Shown here piece after piece: positions 55,451 to 64,000 of a stretch of DNA of 64,000 nt. Below the pieces are notes generated by a model that saw only the letters and a list, made by a program, of their open reading frames with translations, was not told the origin of the DNA and ran no database searches. The first letter of the stretch is position 1, and every line of letters starts with the position of its first letter. The stretch is from Phocoena phocoena (taxonomy: Eukaryota; Chordata; Mammalia; Artiodactyla; Phocoenidae), in assembly GCF_963924675.1 (NCBI RefSeq), contig NC_089236.1, positions 34,433,319 to 34,497,318 of the forward strand, written 5' to 3'. Position numbers and translations under genes: made by a program.

Positions 55451-57126
55451 TTTTTTTTTACATCTTTATTGGAATATAATGGCTTTACAATGGTGTGTTA
55501 GTTTCTGCTTTATAACAAAGTGAATCAGTTATACATAATCATATGTTCCCATATCTCTTCCCTATTGTGTCACCCTCCCTATCCCACCCCTCTAGGTGGT
55601 CACAAAGCACCGAGCTGATCTTGTGCTATGCGGCTGCTTCCCACTAGTTATCTATTTTACCTTTGGTAGTGTATATATGTCCATGCCACACTCTCACTTT
55701 GTCACAGCTTACACTTTCCCCTCCCCATATCCTCAAGTCCATTCTCTAGTAAGTCTGCATCTTTATTCCTGTCTTACCCCTAGGTTCTTCATGATATTTT
55801 TTTTCCTTAGATTCCATATATATGTGTTAGCATATGGTATTTGTCTTTCTCTTTCTGACTTACTTCACTCTGTATGACAGACTCTATGTCCATCCACCTC
55901 ACTACAAATAACTCAATTTCGTTTCTTTTTATGGCTGAGTAATATCTCGTTGTAGATATGTCCCACATCTTCTTTATCCATTCATCTGGTGATGGACAAT
56001 TAGGTTGTTTCCATCTCCTGGCTATTGTAAATAGGGCTGCAATGAACATTTTGGTACATGACTATTTTTGAATTATGATTTTCTCAGGGTATATGCCCAG
56101 TAGTGGGATTGCTGGTTCATATGGTAATTCTATTTGTAGTTTTTTAAGGAAACTCCATACTGTTCTCCATAGTGGCTGTACCAAGTCACATTCCCACCAG
56201 CAGTGAAAGAGTGTTCCCTTTTCTTCACACCCTCTCCAGCATTTATTGTTTCTAGATTTTTTGATGATGGCCATTCTGACTGGTGTGAGATGATATCTTA
56301 TTGTAGTTTTGATTTGTATTTCTCTGATTAATGATGTTGAGCATTCCTTCATGTGTTTGTTGGCAGTCTGTTTATCTTCTTTGGAGAAATGTCTATTCAG
56401 GTCTTCTGCTCATTTTTGGATTGGGTTGTTTGTTTTTATGTTATTGTCCTACATGAGCTGCTTGTAAATTTTGTAGATTAATCCTTTGTCAGTTATTTCA
56501 TTTGTAAATATTTTCTCCCGTTCTGAGGGTTGTCTTTTGGTCTTGTTTATGGTTTCCTTTGTTGTGCAAAAGCTTTGAAGTTTCATTAGGTCCCATTTGT
56601 TTATTTTTGTTTTTATTTCCATTTCTCTAGGAGGTGGGTCAAAAAGGATATTGCTGTGATTTATGTCATAGAGTGTTCTGTCTATGCTTTCCTCTAAGTG
56701 TCTGATAGTTTGTGGCCTTACATTTAGGTCTTTAATCCATTTTGAGCTTATTTTTGTGTATGGTATCAGGAAGTGTTCTAATCTCTTACTTTTACATGTA
56801 GCTGTCCAGTTTTCCTGGCACCACTTATTGAAGAGGCTGTCATTTCTCCCCTGTACATTCCTGCCTCATTTATCAAAGATAAGGTGACCATATGCGCATG
56901 GGTTTATCTCTGGGCTTTCTATCCTGTTCCATTGATTTATATTTCTGTTTTTGTGCCAGTACCATACTGTCTTGATTACTGTAGCTTTGTAGTATTGTCT
57001 GAAGTCAGGGAGCCTGATTCCTCCAGTTACTTTTTTCATTCTCAAGATTGCTTTGGCTTTTCGGGGTCTTTTGTGTTTCCATACAAATTGTGAAATTTTT
57101 TGTTCTAGTTCTGTGAAAAATACCAA
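55451..57126 (-). mobile_element. L1-F, 5'-truncated LINE-1 3' end on the minus strand
   Basis: It starts with a T-run and the antisense type I 3' UTR (CATCTTTATTGGAATATAAT; GTGGTCACAAAGCACCGAGC). It then covers the ORF2 C-terminus and stops abruptly at about 57,126 within the thumb region (reverse complement AGAACTAGAACAAAAAATTT). It is close in sequence to L1-D2 over the shared part. No convincing TSD is seen; GTATAG occurs on both sides but too briefly. Confidence 0.92.
55807..57120 (-). pseudogene. L1-F ORF2 C-terminal fragment
   Basis: This contains only the last third of ORF2. Open pieces are 57,162-56,866 (98 codons, [20 protein letters not shown]), 56,352-56,062 (96 codons, with [19 protein letters not shown], the C-terminal CX3CX7HX4C motif complete) and 56,049-55,807 (80 codons ending THIYGI-stop). 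It lacks endonuclease and RT catalytic parts, so it has no activity. Confidence 0.9.
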
Positions 57127-58680
57127 AGTATAGCAATGATCCAAAATGAACAATTGAATCATTTTCCTGCAATTATAATCTCAACAATACACTGGTTTAT
57201 GAGAGATAGCAAAACAATATTATTAAATTAACTAATTTAAAAGTTAATTTGTACAATCTTTACATTCAGCTAAAATGGCAGTGACACCCCTCTATGAGTG
57301 TTCTTTTTCTAAGAAAGTGATCTAAGGGATTGTTTGGTAATGTTTACAGAAAATCTTTTCACATTTTGAATGATTTGGATTCAATTGTTTGATATTGCAA
57401 TATCAAAAAAAAATTCAGAAGCGATTTTCATGGATTTACTAGATAATCTATATTCACTGCGACTTTTCCCTTTTGCTCAGGAGTGAGCTACTAAGACTTA
57501 AGTTGTAAAAAATGAGATAATTATTCTTTTGTTATAGAAATCTCCTCAGACTTCATAAAAATGAACTTAACTGACTTTTCTACCTAATAGCTACTATATT
57601 TATCTACCCTAAGACCATGGCTTTAGGGGAAGATTATATCTGCTGTGAAGGTAAGTTTAATGACATACCCAACCCTTTATAATAAGTTCACCCTTTTCCT
57701 CCTCCAAGAGTCAGTGATTGAGTGCTTGTCAAATATACTTATTCATAGATAACATGATTACTGTTAAGAAATAATACTTACTTTTCCTTCACTCCCCAAG
57801 CTGAGCTCTGTCACTATTAGTCACGATCTGAATAAAGTCAAAAGGAGAGTCAAATATGTACCTGGTATATTCACCATCAAGAAAGTTGTTTCCTTATAAT
57901 ACAGGTAGTCCTGAAGTCAGCACTTTTGTTACACTATCCTGCAACTGATAATGCAGAAACATTGAGTAGATGAAAAAATTGTCTCCCTCAATCTCCAATT
58001 GAATTACACCCTTTACTTAAAAAGAAGAGAAGGCATAGGTTAAGGGGCTGCTCAAGCTGTAAACATTTGAGATATTCTACTCTAAGAGCAGGCTTTGGGA
58101 CAATGATAACTGATAAGGGTTGGGAGAGAGACAGTCATCTACATCTGAGAGTTCCTTAGAAGGAAAGCATCCATGATAATAAAAACCTTATGAGGATTTT
58201 GTTTTGAGAATTAAATAAAATATCATATGAAGGATGTTTGGTACAAAGCTGGTATTCCATAAATATTACTTGTTAGCTCTTCTACACGTCTCCATATGAA
58301 TTCTGTTGGCAATATCATTCTGCCTTACTACAGACATAATTTTATTAAAAGTTCATTACGGTCTGAGATACATAGTTAATCTCCTGAATAGGCCTTTAGT
58401 CTGTCGTTAAAATATCAGATTTCATTAAGAATTGCATTTGAAGGGAATTTTAATTATAAATAGCATACACAAGATATTATTAAAGATCATTTTATAAATA
58501 TTTTAATGTTTATAAAATATTTGATAAGTTAGTGCTACATGTCTTTGCTATATGCACAACAATCTACTCATAGTCTTGTTTCAACTTGTTATGTTTACAT
58601 ATCTAAATAATGAGTGTTGATGATGATGGTGAATATTCTGACTTCAAAAGACTTTAGAAAATGTGCTTTTATTAAATAAA
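57127..58680. other. Unique AT-rich DNA
   Basis: No gene or clear repeat is seen. There are no plus- or minus-strand ORFs above 60 codons until 58,595. Confidence 0.6.
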
Positions 58681-58689
58681 TCTGGGACA

Positions 58690-59130
58690 ATGTATGGTTA
58701 GTAAGGCTGCCATTACAAAGAGATCCAATAATAATGAGATTAAACAAGACAGAATTGTATTTCTCCCTCAAGAGTCCAGAGGTAAGTAAGTGGTCCTGGG
58801 TGGATTTGTGACTTTTATTCACATGGTAATTCAGGCATCCAGGTTAGCAGAATGTCCTTTATTTTCATCACGTGGCTTCCATGTCTGAACTTAAGGTGGC
58901 TACTCCAATTATTACCACTTCCTGTAGTAGAAAAGAGGAAAAAGTTGAACATAATCAGTTTTCTTAATTAAATATGAAATTAAATTTGTACACATTATTT
59001 CTGCTCACATTCCACTCTTCGAAACTTATCCACAAGGATACAGCTAATGAAAGGGACGCTGGAAAATGTACACTCTAGCTAGACCATCAAGTATCCAGCT
59101 GACACTCAAAGGCAGAGGGTGTCTATTACC
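58690..59130. other. Possible old DNA-transposon-type repeat
   Basis: The order AAGGCTGCCATTACAAAGAG, TATTTCTCCCTCAAGAGTCCAGAGG, CATGGTAATTCAGGCATCCAGG, TTCATCACGTGGCTTCCATG and CTCACATTCCACTCTTCG resembles a medium-reiteration mammalian repeat that I cannot name with confidence. No terminal inverted repeats or TSDs could be set. Confidence 0.3.
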
Positions 59131-60183
59131 AAATCAAACAGAGGATAAATGAATTCTAGGGGACAGGATGCTGTCTCTTCCACATAAATAACCTTCATAT
59201 TCCAAAATTTAACTTCATTAATAAAGTTTCCATATTAATCAACATGTAAATCCTAAAGTGTAGAATGACTGCTTAATTGTAGGACACCACAAATATTTAA
59301 AGTATCTACATAGGTTTCTAGATAAAATTCTTGCTTAATCACTTATTAGTAGTTTTAAGAGATATTTGGCACTCAATACTCTTGCTCACCTTACAAATGA
59401 AGAAATTTTACTTTGTCAGAAGTTATACTTATTCATTCAATACACAATAATCAGAGAACAAACAGGTTTCTCTGAGTTAAAAATCAACTTTTGGTTTATT
59501 AGAATTTATGTCATCATAACTTTCAAAAAGAATAAAAATTCGTTATATAATCATAGTGCTTCTTATTACACTTAGAGGAAACATATTATATAATATGGAG
59601 TAAATTTTAATATTAATGATGAAAGTTTTCTGAGAAACACTTAAATTGAGGGAGTAGACTGGAGGTAGTTTTCATCAAATTTTGCTCATGACATCAGTAA
59701 ATTATAGCAGCAGGTATTTAAAGGAAAGTCTAATTTTTAGACAGAACCAAAGGAAAAAGTGTATCTAGAGATTTCCAAGGACCACCCTGTAATATTTCAA
59801 ATATTTCTCAACTATAAATAGATGACTTAATTAAAAGGCTCAAGCTCTTTGCCTTTGAGATTCAGAAAGAAGGGACATGGCCCTCCAAAGTTGGCTCCTG
59901 GTTAGCTAAGGAGCAGGACCCTGTTCATTATGCTGGTCCTAGACCATCATCCCACTGCAAACTGGGAGCTTGTAGTTGTGCTCTTTTCTTATCATTTGCT
60001 TTAAAGCCTTCCATTTCTGCCTAGTTAGCAACTGGTGTGGGCTTGTAACTATTCTTTGATTCCATAAATTGTTTTATAAGCTACCAAAATTTGGATTAAA
60101 AAACTTTACAAAAGTGTGTATGGAAATAGACAGTTGCTTTTTAAACTTGGAAGATTTTTTTCATTATTATCTATTCTGCACAA
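59131..60183. other. Unique DNA
   Basis: No supported gene. A 69-codon plus-strand ORF at 59,366-59,575 has no domain and AT-driven composition. Confidence 0.55.
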
Positions 60184-60187
60184 ATGT

Positions 60188-60218
<31 letters not shown>

Positions 60219-60240
60219 ACTGACCTAGAGAAAGAGAGAG
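60184..60240 (+). repeat. (TG)n microsatellite with adjacent GA-rich tract
   Basis: GTGTGTATG followed by about 14 uninterrupted TG units (to about 60,218) precedes GACTGACCTAGAGAAAGAGAGAG. It makes a 109-codon ORF (60,069-60,398) whose middle is Cys-Val repeats, an artefact of the tract. Confidence 0.95.
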
Positions 60241-63200
60241 AAGGAAGAGAGAGATTGTTGATGGGTATAAAGATGGAACAGTTCAAGCCTCAGAGTTCAG
60301 TTTCCATGATCAAATTCACATACATGATTCTGTCACATGGCTATTGTGAAGACGAAAATCAAAAAATTAATATATATAAATGTGCTTATAAATTGTGAAG
60401 TATCATCTAGATTTATTACATTAATTTTTAATAAATTATGAAATTAGTTAGGCATAAATCAAATACTTCAGTAGAAAGTGTATGGTGTATGGTAATTCAA
60501 GATGATACTATGAAAAGTTAGCAAATTTAAAACTTTGAATTAGTGCATGAATCTCTGACTTTAAAAAAATTAGCCATTGTCATTATTGCATTTTTTGCTG
60601 TATGCTGATGTGTCCCAAGCAATTTTGTGTGTTATCATACAGACAGATTTTGAAACTTGTTTTTTAAACAGAATTGTTTATAGCTGATCATAGTTGCTGA
60701 ATTAAAAGTGACAAACATTCATAATGAATTTCTTTTTATTTAAAACAAGCCCATAATGTAGTCAGTTGCATGGCAGGAGACAATATTTTCTGTCTGTGTT
60801 ATGTCTATGGGAAATATTTCTGTTGAAGTCCATGTGCTATCAATACTTCCACATTTGCAGAACACAGAAGCTAAGCTACCATGGAATATGGCTGTAACTT
60901 GGTCATCTGCAAGCCTTTAACTCCTTCATGTGTTTATATTTCATTATGGTATGCTTTAAATGTACTGATAAGAGAAATAATTCCTTTATTTATATCAGTG
61001 ACTATAAACTTCCTCTTAAGATTTTTATTTCTGTTTGAACTGAAGAATACACATCAAACCATCAATTCATGGATTCAGGTAGAAGCAGGCCTGCATGAAT
61101 TACATCACTTTTTTCATTCCCTGTAGAACACAATGGTTCAGTGATTTATTTAATATGATAGCTATAACTAGTTTCAGGCAAGAATCTGACACTCTTTAGC
61201 AAGTCATGTGTTGTCTTGGAGAACTGTGTAAAGCAACAAAATGCTGCCTAAAGTAGTTAGAAAAGATATTCACATGTAGATAACATATCAAAAAGTCCTC
61301 TTATTAGGCAATTAGTTGAGTGAAGTTTAGTCTTCTACCACTTCTCAAAGCTTTACTCAAGAGAGATATGCATTGTCCTGCACTCATTTCTCAGGGAAAG
61401 ACTGTAATGCTTATAAGTTTTCTCTCTTGCTGCAAATGTACATGCAGCCTGTACATGTCACATTGATACACTGACAGTAAGCACTTATTTCAAAATTAAG
61501 TATCTTGCATACTATTAATATGAACATGCTGTGTCACAAACAGCATCTTGGCACTAATTAGAGGTTGAAGCTCAAAAACAAATTTTAATTTTCTATGTCT
61601 GGGGCCATACTACATTTTTTTTGTTAATGAGAGAATTTTGCCAAAGTCAACAATTAGAAAAGCACTTGTATTTTAAGTACCCACATTATTTAGATCTTAA
61701 ACAATAGCACATATTTTTAACAAGTGCTTTTTCTTTTCTTCACTGATAGAATTTGCAACCTGGAAGCTTGATAAGATTGCATATTCCTTACTTTTTCTTA
61801 GAAGAAAACCACACATGTACTTACAGTACTATTTAGTGTGTAAATGTGCATTTAACATAGAAAATTAAATTTATAGGGAAAGGGCAAAAGACTGGCTGTA
61901 AGAGAAGTTTTACCTAAATAATTCTTTATATAACCAAGACTGCACTACCAACAATTCCCATGAGGGAAATTTGATTTCCCTCTGGCCACTCTCCCAGAAT
62001 TAGCTGTTTCATCCTGCAGCCACATTCTTCATTCTGAAGCATCAGGCAGCTAACAGCTAAATAGGTCTATCTTTGCAGCGACTCTGTGCATAGGAAAAAA
62101 TCTCTATCAAGCATTGTCAAGGATTTTCGATTCTTTCTCTGAAGAATGCATGTTTCAGATCTTGGTTTGCCATTAATTTCCCCTTTTCTGACTCTATGGT
62201 CAGCGTAATATTCCTCTATCATATTTTTCCATGATTCTAGAGCATAAGCAAAATATGGTTGAAAGAGGTTAAGCATTTTACTAATCTTATTCAAATTGAG
62301 TATTTTGGGCATGTTTTGTGTTTCAAAATTTACATAGCCTTTAAACTAATAAATAATTGAAATGAATATCCTTGGTTAATAACAAAGACCATATGCTAAC
62401 ATTGTTTTTGAGGTTTTGTGGTGATTGTTGTTCTTGGAATTTTAGTATTATAATTATATTAATTATTTCTCACAATTTGAAACTTTGTAATAATATTCCC
62501 TTAAATGTTGAGTGCTTGTTAGGAGATATTTCCTTCAGTATCTGGACACTAGGAAATTTAATATAGCAGTGTATCTTTCATTATTAGACAGTGTGTTGTT
62601 ATCTCCAGATAACAGCTAATTTGTTGGTTGTTGCCTCTGTCTCTTTTTTAGCCTGTGAACCACATTTGGAGATACTTTGTGTTTTGTTTAGAAAGCTATG
62701 AACTGGAAAATATATTGTGATTTAATTCCTAAATGAGTTTCCCATTTCTCCTGACTATGAGATCTGTTTTCTAAGGCTAGGATTCTGGAGGATTTGGTTT
62801 ATGGTCCTGGGTGCTTTGGGGCTGACATCTAAATATTTGCTTTGAGCTTTATAAAAATTTTGATTAAGGATTAGTGTGTTCTTACTCATGATCATGCTTT
62901 CTTTAGTCTGAGTTACCTAAATGCAAATGCTGCCCATGTAATATATGCACACCGCCATTCCTAAACACACACACACAAACACTTGCAGACTGCTAGCTTT
63001 AGAAATAAGAAGTTCATAGCATATGCATCAAAAGGTTAATAAATCACAATAAAATAGAATGACATTATCAGATTCTGTAGAATTCTCCACAAATATTATA
63101 AATAAATAATATTCATGTTTCAATAAGCTACAAAATTAGTTTAAAAAAATAATGGATCTAATTGAAAGACTTGTACTTGAAACAAAAAAAAATGTTGGGT

Positions 63201-64000
63201 GCCTGAAAAGTTGGGTACATATGAAATTCAATTTTAAATGCTATACACACACATTCTACAGTGGGTTAACAATTCTCTAAACTCATTATTCTTTCAGTAC
63301 TTCTTATATTAAATTTGCCTAAGGTTCACATGTAAAAGTAAAGAGGTAAATCAATTCTTTGTGAATGTTTCTATTTACTAAACTTAGGCAAGTCAAAAAA
63401 TTTTGCTGAGCCTTGATTTTTTTCCTCCTTGCAAAAATATATTTGGACTTGATGTCAAAGTAGCTTAAATATAAATAAAGAAAAATCTATATTAATTTAA
63501 TTCTGTGAAACCATTAACTCTAAATAACAAATTTTTTGTACTTAAGTAGTAATTAAAACAAGAGAATGGTAACCATGCCCTTATCTCTGGCATAAGAAAG
63601 AGACTAAAGTACTTGAATCTCAGATTTTGTTTTCATACTTAATTGAATATTTTGATTTAGAACTGTAAACTTTACTTAAGAATGAGAGAATTCTGAATTA
63701 ATAAAAGAAGAGAAACTATGTACCCATGTTATTTCAAGAAGCTCATAGTGGATCTTAGAACTAAATATTGTGGTATTTTATGGTTCAAATACTAATTTCA
63801 GTGATGTGTTGAAAAGTTCAACTAACTAATAACAAGTTATAGTCACACATATAAACATCTTGAACAGAGACAGACACCATGCATACAATTAAAGACACAA
63901 AATTAAAGTATATAAATCAATATCAAAATATTCCCCAGTTATTTATTTGCACCTTAAAGAAATAACTAAGACAAAGTTTTAAATGAAAACATCATTCAGA
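60241..64000. other. Unique AT-rich DNA to the window end
   Basis: No gene, RNA or assignable repeat is seen over 3.7 kb. ORFs of 81 codons (60,881-61,126 plus; 62,067-62,312 minus) and 64 codons (62,372-62,566 plus) have no recognisable domain. A short CA-rich run lies near 62,965-62,985. Confidence 0.6.

Noticed and set aside
55434..57140. TSD for L1-F (GTATAG on both sides)
   Set aside because: Only six bases match, with poor extension, which is not distinguishable from chance in AT-rich DNA.
62067..62312. 81-codon minus-strand ORF with a fairly protein-like composition
   Set aside because: It could be an exon, but no splice signals, homologue or neighbouring exons are recognisable, and ORFs of this size are expected by chance here.

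Overview
The window is a gene-poor, AT-rich stretch of mammalian nuclear DNA, almost certainly from a cetacean (whale, dolphin or porpoise). The evidence is five copies of a tRNA-derived SINE of the cetacean CHR type. They carry a pol III A box and B box, the typical body around GGAGCGGCTGGGCCCGTGAG, an A-rich tail and short target-site duplications (TSDs). The LINE-1 (L1) lineages resemble artiodactyl/cetacean L1s. I see no intact host protein-coding gene, no tRNA or rRNA gene and no CRISPR array. The assignment rests on recognising repeat families by eye; no database search was run.

Layout. 1-13,291: an old, nearly full-length L1 (L1-A, +) split inside the reverse transcriptase (RT) domain of ORF2 by a second full-length L1 (L1-B, +, 4,162-11,238). 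13,292-15,102: unique AT-rich DNA. 15,119-20,606: L1-C (+), truncated just upstream of ORF1, with a 16-bp TSD and two SINEs in its ORF2. 20,623-23,880: mostly unique DNA with one SINE and old L1 scraps. 23,880-40,420: a four-level nest. An ancient L1M-type element (-) was split by a class III (ERV-L/MLT2-type) endogenous retrovirus (+, TSD TCATC). Its 3' LTR was split by a short truncated L1 (L1-D1, -), which was split in turn by a full-length L1 (L1-D2, -, 30,796-38,030, 16-bp TSD). 40,600-40,745: L2 fragment. 41,821-49,339: full-length L1-E (+) with two SINEs. 49,347-54,300: degraded L2 fragments, an internally deleted old L1 and an antisense L1 fragment. 55,451-57,126: L1-F, a truncated antisense 3' end. 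57,127-64,000: unique DNA with a (TG)n tract and a possible old DNA-transposon relic.

How the parts relate. The retroviral and L1 reading frames are all broken, so nothing here looks mobile on its own. The ERV-L still shows gag-pro-RT-RNase H-integrase-dUTPase order with no env, bounded by LTRs, a tRNA-Leu-like primer site and a polypurine tract. The L1s fall into two 3' UTR types: A, B, D1, D2 and F share one, C and E another. TSDs and interruption order give an internal relative chronology. I found no convincing new biological system. The most useful observations are the nested chronology, a possible L1 3' transduction, an AT palindrome inside an L1 ORF1, the ERV-L dUTPase remnant, and the large inverted L1 repeats.
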